Made by a program: the position numbers and the translations under genes. 64,000 nucleotides of DNA from Halobacillus_B rhizosphaerae (lineage in GTDB: Bacteria; Bacillota; Bacilli; Bacillales; Halobacillaceae): NCBI RefSeq assembly GCF_046719735.1, contig NZ_JAUTWQ010000001.1:62001-126000 (forward strand), in the 5' to 3' direction. The number at the start of each line of letters is the position of its first letter. Position 1 is the first letter of the stretch. The notes under the pieces are model-generated. The model was given only the letters and a program-made list of their open reading frames with translations, searched no databases and was not told the DNA's origin. This document shows, piece after piece, positions 24,143 through 33,102 of this stretch.

Positions 24143-25906
24143 ATGTTAAGAAAAACAAAGATTGTCAGCACCATTGGACCAGCATCAGAATCGATTGAAA
24201 AACTTACCCAGCTCATTGAAGCGGGGATGAATGTGGCCCGACTGAACTTCTCTCATGGAGATTTTGAAGAACACGGAGCCCGCATTAAGAATATTCGCAA
24301 GGCAGCGAAAGCTACTGGGAAAACAGTAGCCATTCTCCTTGATACGAAAGGTCCTGAAATTAGAACAGGAACTTTAAAAGATGGAGAAGTTTATTTGGAA
24401 AAAGGCGCAACCGCTTATGTCTCTATGGAAGACATCGAAGGAGATGCAGAACGTTTTTCAGTAACTTACCCTGGGCTTATTAATGATGTTCATAAAGGAT
24501 CTAAGATTTTACTGGATGATGGGCTTGTAGAGCTTGAAGTTGTAGAAATTATTAAAGACAAGAACGAAATTAAGACGACAGTTCTTAATAATGGTCCTTT
24601 GAAGAATAAAAAAGGGGTTAATGTTCCTAACGTGAGTGTTAATTTACCTGGAATTACTGAAAAGGATGCTAAAGACATTGAATTCGGTATTGAACAAGGA
24701 GTAGACTTTATAGCGGCCTCCTTTGTCCGCCGTTCTTCTGATGTGCTGGAAATTAAAGAGCTGTTGGAAAAGCATAACGCGACCGATATCCAAATCATTC
24801 CTAAAATAGAAAACCAAGAAGGTGTCGATAACATTGACGAAATTCTTGAAGTAAGTGATGGATTAATGGTTGCCCGCGGTGACTTAGGAGTTGAAATCCC
24901 TCCTGAAGATGTACCACTAGTTCAGAAACAGCTGATCCGTAAGTGCAACAAAGCAGGTAAGCCTGTTATTACAGCAACACAAATGCTTGACTCCATGCAA
25001 AGAAATCCTCGTCCTACCAGAGCAGAAGCTTCTGATGTAGCGAATGCGATTTTTGATGGGACAGACGCAATTATGCTCTCAGGAGAAACTGCTGCCGGGG
25101 ATTACCCTGTGGAAGCTGTTCAAACGATGAGCAATATTGCTTGTAAAACTGAAACTGGGCTGAACTATAAACAAATTTTAAGTGAAAGATCTAAGCATAG
25201 TGACATGACTATTACAGATTCAATTAGTCAATCAGTTACTCATACGGCGATCAATCTGAACGTTAACGCAATTGTTACGCCTACCGAAAGTGGACATACA
25301 GCTCGTATGATTTCAAAATACCGTCCAATGGCACCGATTGTCGCTGTTACTGCAAGTGAAGCAGTTAACCGTAAACTTTCTTTAGTTTGGGGCGTTTACG
25401 CTGTAATGGGGCCGCATTCTTACTCAACTGATGAAATGCTTGACGTCTCTATTGAGCAAAGTATTTCTTCAGGCTTAGTATCAAGAGGCAATCGCATCAT
25501 TATTACTGGCGGTGTTCCTGTTGGAGAAAGCGGAACTACTAACTTAATGAAAGTTCATGTTATTGGAGATGTTCTTGTGAAAGGTCAAGGAGTAGGACAA
25601 AAGAGTGCCTTTGGCCGTGCAATCGTCGCCAAAAACGCGAAAGATGCGCTGGATAGAGTAGAAGAAGGGGACATTCTGGTCACTCATAGTTCTGATAAAG
25701 ATATGATGCCGGTCATTGAGAAAGCTGCCGGTCTGGTAACAGTAGAAGGCGGTTTAACGTCTCACGCTGCTGTTGTAGGCTTAAGTCTTGGAATCCCTGT
25801 TATAGTCGGAGTAGAGAAAGCTCTAGAACTAATTGAGGATGGTTCTGATATTACCATTGATAGTTCTAGAGGAGATATTTATGAAGGTCATGCAAGTGTA
25901 CTGTAA
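24143..25906 (+). CDS. pyk: Pyruvate kinase with C-terminal PEP-utilising domain
   Basis: This 587-residue enzyme makes pyruvate and ATP from phosphoenolpyruvate. The N-terminus LRKTKIVSTIGPASES and the catalytic-metal region IPKIENQEGVDNIDEI (near residue 220) are canonical, followed by VARGDLGVEIPPEDVP. An extra domain of about 110 residues at the C-terminus contains EGGLTSHAAVVGLSLGIPVI. It is the phosphohistidine-type PEP-utiliser module found in Bacillus and Geobacillus enzymes. I chose ATG 24143 behind GAGGAGG; a TTG at 24122 lies upstream of that site. It is the second gene of pfkA-pyk and ends in a strong terminator. Confidence 0.96.
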   Translation: MLRKTKIVSTIGPASESIEKLTQLIEAGMNVARLNFSHGDFEEHGARIKNIRKAAKATGKTVAILLDTKGPEIRTGTLKDGEVYLEKGATAYVSMEDIEGDAERFSVTYPGLINDVHKGSKILLDDGLVELEVVEIIKDKNEIKTTVLNNGPLKNKKGVNVPNVSVNLPGITEKDAKDIEFGIEQGVDFIAASFVRRSSDVLEIKELLEKHNATDIQIIPKIENQEGVDNIDEILEVSDGLMVARGDLGVEIPPEDVPLVQKQLIRKCNKAGKPVITATQMLDSMQRNPRPTRAEASDVANAIFDGTDAIMLSGETAAGDYPVEAVQTMSNIACKTETGLNYKQILSERSKHSDMTITDSISQSVTHTAINLNVNAIVTPTESGHTARMISKYRPMAPIVAVTASEAVNRKLSLVWGVYAVMGPHSYSTDEMLDVSIEQSISSGLVSRGNRIIITGGVPVGESGTTNLMKVHVIGDVLVKGQGVGQKSAFGRAIVAKNAKDALDRVEEGDILVTHSSDKDMMPVIEKAAGLVTVEGGLTSHAAVVGLSLGIPVIVGVEKALELIEDGSDITIDSSRGDIYEGHASVL

Positions 25907-25956
25907 TTTATGGTAGATCTTTTTACAGTAGAGAATTAGGTAATTCTTAATTTAGT

Positions 25957-26003
25957 TAAGACAGAGGAGCTTTTGCTAGGAGGCTTCTCTGTCTTATTCT
26001 TTT
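25957..26003 (+). terminator. Terminator of pfkA-pyk
   Basis: TAAGACAGAGGAGC pairs with GCTTCTCTGTCTTA over 14 bp with one G-T, and TTCTTTT follows. Confidence 0.8.
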
Positions 26004-26063
26004 ATACTTGCTGTTTTCCGGTTATAATAAAGGAAATGAGCTTTGCTTAGAAAGGGCGATACT

Positions 26064-26456
26064 ATGTTTCGCTGGTTACTACTCTTAATAATAATCGTAC
26101 CCGCGATGGAAATCGGCGTGCTTGTTTGGGCTGGGAATTGGATCGGTCCGTGGTGGGTTATTCTATTAATCATTACTACTGGAGTAATTGGTGCTTGGTT
26201 AGCTAAACAGCAAGGATTAGAAACTATTCGAAATATCCAAATCTCCATGCAGTCTGGGCAGATGCCTCAGGATGTTCTGCTTGATGGCGCGTGTATTCTT
26301 ATAGGGGGAGCCTTTCTCCTTACACCAGGGTTTATTACAGACGCAATTGGATTTTTGCTGCTTATCCCTGGGACGAGAACACCAATTAAAGGATTCTTAA
26401 AAAGAATGATTATGAAAATGATGGATAGAGGTACGGTCACCATCTACCGCAAATAA
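26064..26456 (+). CDS. fxsA: FxsA family membrane protein
   Basis: This 130-residue protein has hydrophobic helices at about residues 3-21, 27-44 and 75-97 and the FxsA signature (VPAMEIGVLVW, then GPWWVILLIITTGVIGAWLA). In E. coli FxsA can relieve F-plasmid exclusion of phage T7; the normal role is unknown. The ATG at 26064 follows GAAAGGGCG; an in-frame TTG at 26043 is too early for that site. It follows pyk as ytzA does in B. subtilis. Confidence 0.85.
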   Translation: MFRWLLLLIIIVPAMEIGVLVWAGNWIGPWWVILLIITTGVIGAWLAKQQGLETIRNIQISMQSGQMPQDVLLDGACILIGGAFLLTPGFITDAIGFLLLIPGTRTPIKGFLKRMIMKMMDRGTVTIYRK

Positions 26457-26494
26457 TAGGGTAGTTATTGAGACTATGACATACAATAGAGCAG

Positions 26495-26533
26495 AAAACC
26501 CGAACCATTGAATTTGCCTTGGTTCGGGTTTTT
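26495..26533. terminator. Bidirectional terminator after fxsA (AAAACCCGAACC type)
   Basis: AAAACCCGAACCA and TGGTTCGGGTTTT make a 13-bp perfect stem with T on both sides, between the convergent fxsA and ytvI. The stem is identical to the one after ytkL. Confidence 0.85.
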
Positions 26534-26647
26534 GGTATTTAGAGTGCAGGTAGCACTTTGTCCAACTTCAGGAAAGTACTTAGTTAGAGCAGTGTCCAAT
26601 TTTCATGGCATCTAGGCTTTTAATATTCGGCATTTCCTATGAACTTT

Positions 26648-27757
26648 CTATGTGCCTGAAATGTATTTCCACACCTCGCCTAGCACCCCGGTGGTATGCA
26701 GGGTTTTAAGAAAGGCAATAATGACCGGACTTAGAAAGATGCCATAGACACCCCAGAGCTGGTAACCGGCAAACAGACCTATAAGCAAAACAACAGGAGG
26801 GACGCCAAAGTGTTCAGCTAACAATTTCGGTTCAAGTAATTGTCTTACAATCACGAGCGTCATATAAAGCAGAGAGAGGCCAATGGTTATGTCAAAAGAC
26901 CCTGTCAAGAATTCATATAAAATCCAGGGGATAAAAATAATCCCCGTCCCTATATAAGGAACAAAATCCACAAATCCTGATATTACTGCCAGCATCAGAG
27001 GATGAGGGAATTTTAGAATTACAAGCCCGATTAGGACAATAATAGAAGAGGTTAGCATGAGTATAAATTGAGCCTTAACAATTCCAGCCATTGTCTTTTT
27101 TAAATCAGTGATAACCGCCCCTCCAGTGGTGATGAATGGAGGCGGAAGGAGCCGATATACTGCAGACTTAATGATCTCCCAGTCTTTACAAAAGAAGAAT
27201 GCAGCTAATGTGCCGATTAATATGGTTGAGAGGGAATTTGGGATGCCTGCCAGACCTCTCGTGAATACGGCAAGCATATGCTGGATAAGTGCAGCTGCTG
27301 ATGTGCTGACTTTTTGTTTCAGCATCGTTAATGAATAATCAACAGAATGCTGTTGGAATTGATTCATGGAATGAAACATTTTTTCAAACTTATGAAGGAG
27401 TGGATTAATGATTTCAGTGCATAAATCCAGTGCTTGTTGGATGAAATCTTGAACATTGACCGGCATACCTGCGGCTAAGTACTGAATACCTTTTACCATT
27501 TCGGCAATAAACAAGACTGTTAACCCGCCCACTAACAATAGCCCCAGCAGCATGAAGAGAATGACTGCCGTCCATCTAGGAAAGTGAAAACGCTCCTCCA
27601 TCATTTTTAGATAAGGCTGAATCAGCCAGGCAAATAAAAAAGCAATTAAAAAGGGGGAGAAGTAGAGCCAGGAATAGCAGATGAGATACCCTGCTGCTCC
27701 AGCAATGATTACTACAAAAGCCAACCGGAGAAACTGATCCCGTTTAAGCTTGTCCAT
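26648..27757 (-). CDS. ytvI: Sporulation membrane protein YtvI (AI-2E transporter / PerM family)
   Basis: This 369-residue polytopic protein has about seven to eight transmembrane segments in the PerM/AI-2E pattern: two N-terminal hairpins, a polar amphipathic stretch at about residues 90-150, then the conserved C-terminal membrane part (GFVDFVPYIGTGIIFIPWIL near 253, and LEPKLLAEHFGVPPVVLLIG near 302). The family contains exporters and sodium/proton antiporters. YtvI is the member under sporulation control in B. subtilis; its substrate is not known. The ATG is preceded by GAGGAGGAG on its strand. It is divergent from citZ, as in B. subtilis. Confidence 0.85.
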   Translation of the reverse strand: MDKLKRDQFLRLAFVVIIAGAAGYLICYSWLYFSPFLIAFLFAWLIQPYLKMMEERFHFPRWTAVILFMLLGLLLVGGLTVLFIAEMVKGIQYLAAGMPVNVQDFIQQALDLCTEIINPLLHKFEKMFHSMNQFQQHSVDYSLTMLKQKVSTSAAALIQHMLAVFTRGLAGIPNSLSTILIGTLAAFFFCKDWEIIKSAVYRLLPPPFITTGGAVITDLKKTMAGIVKAQFILMLTSSIIVLIGLVILKFPHPLMLAVISGFVDFVPYIGTGIIFIPWILYEFLTGSFDITIGLSLLYMTLVIVRQLLEPKLLAEHFGVPPVVLLIGLFAGYQLWGVYGIFLSPVIIAFLKTLHTTGVLGEVWKYISGT

Positions 27758-27888
27758 TCATTCTCCTCCTCTCGTAACTATGTATATGGTAACGGTTTAA
27801 AGTTAACCCCTTAAAGGTGTATAATTAAGCGGGGAAATCAGAATGCAGAATCCGAGGAAATCTATGGTTATTTGATAAAATATCCCTG

Positions 27889-27933
27889 ATTTAACCGGTT
27901 TCAATTCACATTCAACTAAGAATACTTTATAAT
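27889..27933 (+). promoter_or_regulatory. citZ promoter with possible cre (CcpA) site
   Basis: TTCACA (27905-27910) and TATAAT (27928-27933) are 17 bases apart. Just upstream, ATTTAACCGGTTTCAA (27889-27904) fits the cre consensus WTGNAANCGNWNNCAW with one mismatch. Carbon catabolite control of citZ is known in B. subtilis; use of this exact site is inference. Confidence 0.5.
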
Positions 27934-28034
27934 TATTCGTGGGGATTCATTCCTGAGCTAAATTAAAGTCATTGTAAACAGGTCCCTGCGGTTAATTCAG
28001 GGACATAGGCAGCATTTAAAAAAGGAGAGATTGT

Positions 28035-29150
28035 ATGTCATCAACTAAAGGTCTTGAAGGAATTACAGCAACAGAATCATCTATCAGCTCCATAATTGAC
28101 GATAAACTTACTTATGTGGGATATGATATTGATGATTTAGCGGAAAATTCTAGTTTTGAAGAAGTGATTTATCTTCTTTGGAATCAAAAACTTCCTAAAC
28201 TAGATGAATTAAATGAATTTAAAACAGAGTTAATTTCAAATATGGATGTTCCTAAAGAGATAATAGATCACTTGAAATCCTATGATTTATCTACCGTTCA
28301 TCCAATGGCAGCACTTAGAACTGCTGTATCTATGCTTGGATTATTTGATTCTGAAGCAGATGTAATGGATGAAGCAGCAAACAAGCGAAAAGCTCTTCGT
28401 CTTCAGGCAAAAATCCCGACAGTAGTTACGGCTTTTGCTAGAATTCGTAAGGGAGAAGATCCTATTTCTCCTAAGAATGAACTAAGTTTTGCAGCGAATT
28501 TCCTATACATGTTAAATGGTAAAGAGCCGGAAGACATAGAAGTGGAAGCTTTCAATAAGGCGCTCGTACTACACGCGGACCACGAACTTAACGCCTCTAC
28601 CTTTACAGCAAGAGTATGTGTAGCCACTCTTTCAGATGTTTATTCTGGAGTAACTGCGGCAATCAGCGCTCTTAAAGGTCCACTTCACGGCGGTGCCAAC
28701 GAACGAGTAATGGCTATGCTTACTGAAATCGGTTCTGTAGAAAATGCTATTCCTGCTATCGAAAAGAAACTAGAAAATAAAGAAAAGATCATGGGTATGG
28801 GTCACCGCGTATACCGTAACGGCGATCCGCGTGCTAAGTTTCTGAGAGAAATGTCCCGCGAACTTACTGAGCTTACTGGACAATCTAAATACTATGATAT
28901 GAGTGTGAAAATTGAAGAGTATATTAAAGAAAACAAAGGACTTCCAGCTAACGTAGACTTTTATTCTGCTTCTGTTTATCATAGTCTTGGAATTGAACAC
29001 GATATCTTTACACCAATTTTTGCTGTCAGCCGTGTATCTGGCTGGTTAGCTCATATTCTTGAACAGTATTCAAACAATCGCCTTATTCGTCCTCGTGCAG
29101 AGTACGCAGGGCCAAAAGGTCAGACGTATACACCGGTGGAAGAACGCTAA
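28035..29150 (+). CDS. citZ: Citrate synthase
   Basis: This 371-residue enzyme condenses acetyl-CoA and oxaloacetate at the entry of the citric acid cycle. The catalytic His stretches are present: LHADHELNASTFTARV near residue 182, GPLHGGANERVM near 218 and MGMGHRVYRNGDPRAKFL near 255, and the catalytic Asp lies in NVDFYSASVYHSLG near 308. The length is that of the short Gram-positive type. The ATG follows AAAGGAGAG. It leads the citZ-icd-mdh series, the usual Bacillus tricarboxylic branch operon; a hairpin separates it from icd. Confidence 0.96.
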   Translation: MSSTKGLEGITATESSISSIIDDKLTYVGYDIDDLAENSSFEEVIYLLWNQKLPKLDELNEFKTELISNMDVPKEIIDHLKSYDLSTVHPMAALRTAVSMLGLFDSEADVMDEAANKRKALRLQAKIPTVVTAFARIRKGEDPISPKNELSFAANFLYMLNGKEPEDIEVEAFNKALVLHADHELNASTFTARVCVATLSDVYSGVTAAISALKGPLHGGANERVMAMLTEIGSVENAIPAIEKKLENKEKIMGMGHRVYRNGDPRAKFLREMSRELTELTGQSKYYDMSVKIEEYIKENKGLPANVDFYSASVYHSLGIEHDIFTPIFAVSRVSGWLAHILEQYSNNRLIRPRAEYAGPKGQTYTPVEER

Positions 29151-29164
29151 ATTTCTGCCGAATT

Positions 29165-29226
29165 GATGGATCACTGCACTTTTTATTCATCCTATTATAA
29201 AGTATGATAGTAAAGGATGATCCATC
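29165..29226 (+). promoter_or_regulatory. Hairpin between citZ and icd
   Basis: GATGGATCA (29165-29173) pairs perfectly with TGATCCATC (29218-29226), and an inner TCATCCT can pair with AGGATGA, sharing three bases with the outer stem. It may attenuate icd transcription or protect an RNA end. TATGAT within the loop could also be a promoter element. Confidence 0.4.
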
Positions 29227-29270
29227 CCATAGAATAATACGAACTTTATGAACTTATAGGAGGGTTTATT

Positions 29271-30545
29271 TTGACACAATCTCAAAAAATCACAGTAGAA
29301 CAAAACGGAGAATTAAATGTACCTGATCGTCCGATTATTCCTTTTATCGAAGGTGACGGAATTGGACCGGATATTTGGGCTGCAGCCAGCCGCGTTATTG
29401 AAGCAGCTGTAGATAAAGCATACAACGGAAAGAAATCAATCGAGTGGAAGGAAGTTCTTGCTGGCCAGAAAGCTTATGATAAGACTGGAGAATGGCTTCC
29501 TGCTGAGACTCTTGATACGATTCGTGATTATAAAATCGCAATTAAAGGACCTCTTACTACTCCAATCGGTGGGGGAATTCGTTCTTTAAACGTTGCTCTT
29601 CGTCAGGAACTTGACTTATTTACATGTCTTCGTCCTGTACGTTATTTCGAGGGAGTTCCTTCACCTGTAAAACACCCTGAAGATACAGATATGGCGATTT
29701 TCCGTGAAAATACTGAAGATATCTATGCTGGCATCGAATGGCAGAAAGGTACTCCAGAAGTGAAGAAAGTAATTGACTTCCTTCAGAACGAAATGGGAGT
29801 AACTAACATTCGCTTCCCTGAAACTTCTGGTATCGGTATTAAGCCAATCTCTGAAGAAGGTACAAAGCGTCTTGTCCGTGCAGCGATTGATTATGCCCTG
29901 ACTGAAGGCCGTAAAAATGTAACGCTTGTTCACAAAGGGAACATTATGAAGTTTACTGAAGGTTCCTTTAAAGCATGGGGATATGAAGTAGCCGAAGAAG
30001 AATACGGTGATAAAGTATTTACTTGGCTTGAATATGACCGCATTGTTGAAAAAGAAGGCAAAGATGCAGCGAATAAAGCTCAAGACAAAGCAGAAGCTGA
30101 TGGAAAATTAATCGTAAAAGATTCTATTGCAGACATCTTCCTGCAGCAAATCCTTACTCGTCCTAAGGAATTTGATGTTGTAGCGACCATGAACCTGAAC
30201 GGTGACTATGTTTCTGACGCATTAGCTGCCCAGGTAGGCGGAATTGGAATCGCACCAGGAGCTAACATTAACTCTGAATCTGGACATGCAATTTTTGAGG
30301 CTACACATGGAACTGCCCCTAAATACGCAGGAATGGATAAAGTTAATCCATCCTCTGTTATTCTTTCTGGCGTTCTAATGCTTGACCACCTTGGATGGAG
30401 AGAAGCAGGCGAACTGATTTCTAAATCCATGGATAAAACTATTGGAAGCAAAACAGTAACGTATGATTTTGCCCGTATGATGGAAGGCGCTACAGAAGTG
30501 AAGTGCTCTGAATTCGGAGACGCATTAATTAAAAATATGGACTAA
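29271..30545 (+). CDS. icd: Isocitrate dehydrogenase (NADP)
   Basis: This 424-residue enzyme oxidatively decarboxylates isocitrate to 2-oxoglutarate with NADP. The N-terminal substrate region has IPFIEGDGIGPDIW. The substrate Ser/Arg region reads PIGGGIRSLNVALRQELDL, and metal ligands lie in the DGKLIVKDSIADIFLQQIL and NLNGDYVSDALAAQVGG stretches; GTAPKYAGMDKVNPSS is near residue 340. The start is TTG at 29271 behind ATAGGAGGG. It follows citZ by 120 bases and precedes mdh by 24, so icd and mdh are surely cotranscribed. Confidence 0.96.
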   Translation: MTQSQKITVEQNGELNVPDRPIIPFIEGDGIGPDIWAAASRVIEAAVDKAYNGKKSIEWKEVLAGQKAYDKTGEWLPAETLDTIRDYKIAIKGPLTTPIGGGIRSLNVALRQELDLFTCLRPVRYFEGVPSPVKHPEDTDMAIFRENTEDIYAGIEWQKGTPEVKKVIDFLQNEMGVTNIRFPETSGIGIKPISEEGTKRLVRAAIDYALTEGRKNVTLVHKGNIMKFTEGSFKAWGYEVAEEEYGDKVFTWLEYDRIVEKEGKDAANKAQDKAEADGKLIVKDSIADIFLQQILTRPKEFDVVATMNLNGDYVSDALAAQVGGIGIAPGANINSESGHAIFEATHGTAPKYAGMDKVNPSSVILSGVLMLDHLGWREAGELISKSMDKTIGSKTVTYDFARMMEGATEVKCSEFGDALIKNMD

Positions 30546-30569
30546 TACGTTTGGAGAGAGGGGAATGTT

Positions 30570-31508
30570 ATGGCTATTCGCAGAAGTAAAATTTCGGTAA
30601 TCGGTGCAGGCTTTACTGGAGCTACTACAGCTCTTATGACTGCTCAAAAGGAATTAGGCGATGTAGTCCTGGTGGATGTTCCTGATATGGAAGATCCAAC
30701 AAAAGGAAAAGCCCTGGATATGCTTGAGGCAAGCCCTGTTCAAGGTTTTGATGCTCAAGTAAAAGGAACTTCAAATTATGAGGATACTAAGGACTCGGAT
30801 TTAGTCATTATCACTGCGGGTATCGCTCGTAAACCGGGGATGAGCCGTGATGATCTTGTGAACACAAATTCTAAAATAATGAAGAGTGTGACTAAGGAAA
30901 TTGTTAAATATTCTCCTGATTGTTATATTGTTGTTCTGACGAATCCGGTTGATGCCATGACATTCTCTGTATTCCAAGAAGCTGGACTGCCAAAAAACCG
31001 AGTAATCGGTCAGTCTGGTGTGCTTGATACAGCACGGTTCTGTGCTTTCGTTGCAGAGGAGTTAAACGTTTCTGTTAAAGATGTGACCGGCTTTGTACTG
31101 GGGGGACACGGCGATGATATGGTACCGCTGTTGCGCTACTCATTTGCTGGAGGTATTCCCCTGCAGAAACTAATTTCCCAAGAAAAGCTGGACGCGATCG
31201 TTGAAAGAACGCGAAAAGGCGGAGGAGAAATCGTCGGCCTTCTCGGTAACGGAAGTGCGTATTATGCACCGGCTGCTTCTCTTGTCCAAATGGCCGAAGC
31301 GATTTTAAAAAATCAGCGGCGTATTCTTCCGGCTATTGCCTATCTCGAAGGAGAATATGGCTATGAAGGAATTTACCTTGGCGTACCTGTTATTCTTGGC
31401 GGGGACGGCATTGAAGAAATCATCGAGCTGGAATTAACAGAAGAAGAAAAACAGCAGTTAGATAAGTCGGCTGCTTCTGTTAAAAACGTGCTTAATGTAT
31501 TAAAATAA
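30570..31508 (+). CDS. mdh: Malate dehydrogenase
   Basis: This 312-residue NAD-dependent enzyme converts malate to oxaloacetate. It is the lactate-dehydrogenase-like type of Bacillus. The Rossmann motif VIGAGFTGATTALM is at about residues 11-24, VDVPDMEDPTKGKALDM binds NAD, the substrate-binding Arg region is IARKPGMSRDDL near residue 85, and the catalytic His lies in VLGGHGDDMVPL near 180. The ATG follows AGAGAGGGG. It ends the citZ-icd-mdh group with a clean terminator. Confidence 0.96.
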   Translation: MAIRRSKISVIGAGFTGATTALMTAQKELGDVVLVDVPDMEDPTKGKALDMLEASPVQGFDAQVKGTSNYEDTKDSDLVIITAGIARKPGMSRDDLVNTNSKIMKSVTKEIVKYSPDCYIVVLTNPVDAMTFSVFQEAGLPKNRVIGQSGVLDTARFCAFVAEELNVSVKDVTGFVLGGHGDDMVPLLRYSFAGGIPLQKLISQEKLDAIVERTRKGGGEIVGLLGNGSAYYAPAASLVQMAEAILKNQRRILPAIAYLEGEYGYEGIYLGVPVILGGDGIEEIIELELTEEEKQQLDKSAASVKNVLNVLK

Positions 31509-31517
31509 AGATGAGGG

Positions 31518-31546
31518 ATTCGAGGCTTGTCCTCGAATCTTTTTTC
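31518..31546 (+). terminator. Terminator of citZ-icd-mdh
   Basis: GATTCGAGG and CCTCGAATC form a 9-bp stem with loop CTTGT, followed by six T. Confidence 0.88.
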
Positions 31547-31554
31547 ATCAATCA

Positions 31555-31570
31555 AAGTAAACGCTTACAA
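31555..31570 (+). promoter_or_regulatory. Possible cre (CcpA) site before the MaoC-like gene
   Basis: AAGTAAACGCTTACAA fits WTGNAANCGNWNNCAW with one mismatch and sits just before the ribosome binding site, a place where CcpA would block transcription. Confidence 0.45.
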
Positions 31571-31582
31571 GGGGTGGGGTTC

Positions 31583-32059
31583 ATGTTAGGGAAAAAGAGA
31601 AAGCTAGGGAAGAAGATTCGCGATCTGCAAGTGGGTGATTCTTTCACGACGTCTTTTACAGTTGAAGATCGGGACCTCCTTATGTATTTAGGTTTAACAG
31701 ATGATGCCAATCCTTTATACATTCAGCATGATTACGCTGCACAAACGCCTTTTAAGCGTCCGATCGTGCCTACGGTAATGGTTTTCGGGATGGTTTCTTC
31801 TATCGTATCTATGCATTTACCAGGACAAGGGAGTCATATTATCCATCAGGAACTTTCTTACCCTAAGCCTGTGTATCACTATGCTGAAGTACGGTTTAAT
31901 GTAGAGATTTCTTCTATTAACTTAGAAGAACATATCGTTTCCTTACAAGTAAGAGGGTATGATGAAGAAGGCGGGGAAGTTGTTAATGGTACCGTTCAGG
32001 TCCAGCCTCCTTTCCATCCGAATTCTATGAATGCTAACTCATTAGAGAACTTTTATTAA
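31583..32059 (+). CDS. MaoC-like hotdog-fold dehydratase (enoyl-CoA hydratase type)
   Basis: This 158-residue protein has the MaoC/(R)-specific hydratase pattern: VGDSFTTSFTVEDRDLLMYLGLTDDANPLY with the usual Asp (about residues 17-46; catalytic D and N positions in TDDANPLY), then FKRPIVPTVMVFGM, where the usual catalytic His is not obvious. In canonical hydratases the sequence is D-x4-H, so activity on acyl-CoA is not certain. I chose ATG 31583 (GGGGTGGGG upstream); the frame runs back to 31511 through the mdh terminator. It is a single gene between mdh and phoP, with a cre-like site and a strong terminator. Confidence 0.75.
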   Translation: MLGKKRKLGKKIRDLQVGDSFTTSFTVEDRDLLMYLGLTDDANPLYIQHDYAAQTPFKRPIVPTVMVFGMVSSIVSMHLPGQGSHIIHQELSYPKPVYHYAEVRFNVEISSINLEEHIVSLQVRGYDEEGGEVVNGTVQVQPPFHPNSMNANSLENFY

Positions 32060-32094
32060 TGGTTTAAAGCAGTGCTTAAATAATTTATTCATAG

Positions 32095-32129
32095 AAAAAA
32101 TCGAACCTATATTCAGGTTCGATTTTTTT
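32095..32129 (+). terminator. Terminator after the MaoC-like gene
   Basis: AAAAAATCGAACCT and AGGTTCGATTTTTT pair over 14 bp around ATATTC; usable from both strands. Confidence 0.88.
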
Positions 32130-32406
32130 ATTTAAGAAATTAGAACATCTTTTCTATTGCTTTCTGTTTCGAGGTCCTAAGCCAATCGTTTGCGGGGGAA
32201 AAAGCATTCCCCTCCGTCGCTTGTCATAGGCTTGTCGAGTCTCCCCAGGCGCACCCGCTTTAGTTATCAATATTTTTTCTTTTTTTATACATACTAATAT
32301 CGTAGGTTTTATTAATTTTTGGTAAAGATTATGAACACACGTATTCAAATTTAATTGTTCGTTGTATGATGATAATGGAAAGTAATAAGTAGCTGAGGTG
32401 AGTGAA
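32130..32406. other. Intergenic region before phoP
   Basis: This AT-rich stretch has no open frame with a ribosome binding site. A small hairpin (GGGGGAAAAAGCATTCCCC) lies near 32195. The phoP promoter should be here; TATGAT and GATAAT at 32365-32376 are -10 candidates but no -35 or clear PhoP box could be assigned. Confidence 0.4.
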
Positions 32407-33102
32407 ATGTCCCAAAAGATTTTAATCGTAGACGATGAGGAATCTATCGTTACATTACTTAAATATAATATTGACCAGGCCGGATATGATACTGATGTAG
32501 CGTATACAGGAACAGAGGCACTGGAAAAAGCTTCTGATAAGTCGTTTGATATGATTGTCCTGGATGTTATGCTCCCTGGTATGGATGGAATGGAAGTATG
32601 TAAACAGCTTCGTCAAAAACAGGTGAACACTCCGATCTTAATGCTGACTGCAAAGGATGACGAGTTTGATAAGGTGTTAGGGCTGGAATTAGGAGCCGAT
32701 GATTATCTTACTAAACCCTTCAGCCCGAGAGAGGTAGTGGCAAGAATTAAGGCCATTTTAAGAAGGATGATCAGAGAACCTGAGGAAGAGGAAGAAAAGC
32801 ATATTAAAATTGCCGATCTATCTATTTATCCAGAGCAATATGAAGCTTCCATTAAAGGGGAAAGTTTAACATTTACCCCAAAGGAATTTGAGTTGCTTCT
32901 TTATCTGGCACAAAATATGGGAAGAGTATTATCTAGAGATCAGTTACTTAGTGCGGTTTGGAATTACGATTTCGCTGGTGACACGCGAATCGTGGACGTG
33001 CACGTCAGCCATTTGCGTGAAAAAATCGAACCGGACACAAAGAAGCCGTCTTACATTAAAACGATTCGTGGTCTGGGCTACAAAATGGAGGAGCCGAAGT
33101 AA
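32407..33102 (+). CDS. phoP: Phosphate-response regulator PhoP (OmpR family)
   Basis: This 231-residue response regulator has a receiver domain and an OmpR-type winged helix. The acidic pocket is ILIVDDEESIV, the phosphorylated Asp is in MIVLDVMLPGMDG (near residue 52), and the Lys is in DDYLTKPFSPRE near 103. The DNA-binding domain ends HVSHLREKIEPDTKKP...IRGLGYKME. Place, size and the following PhoR-type kinase fit the phosphate-starvation pair of Bacillus. I chose ATG 32407 (GAGGTGAG upstream); the GTG at 32398 is within that site. The kinase gene starts immediately after the stop. Confidence 0.9.
   Translation: MSQKILIVDDEESIVTLLKYNIDQAGYDTDVAYTGTEALEKASDKSFDMIVLDVMLPGMDGMEVCKQLRQKQVNTPILMLTAKDDEFDKVLGLELGADDYLTKPFSPREVVARIKAILRRMIREPEEEEEKHIKIADLSIYPEQYEASIKGESLTFTPKEFELLLYLAQNMGRVLSRDQLLSAVWNYDFAGDTRIVDVHVSHLREKIEPDTKKPSYIKTIRGLGYKMEEPK

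Noticed and set aside
29661..30083. 140-residue minus-strand frame inside icd
   Set aside because: Complement of a strongly conserved gene; typical shadow frame with no start site.
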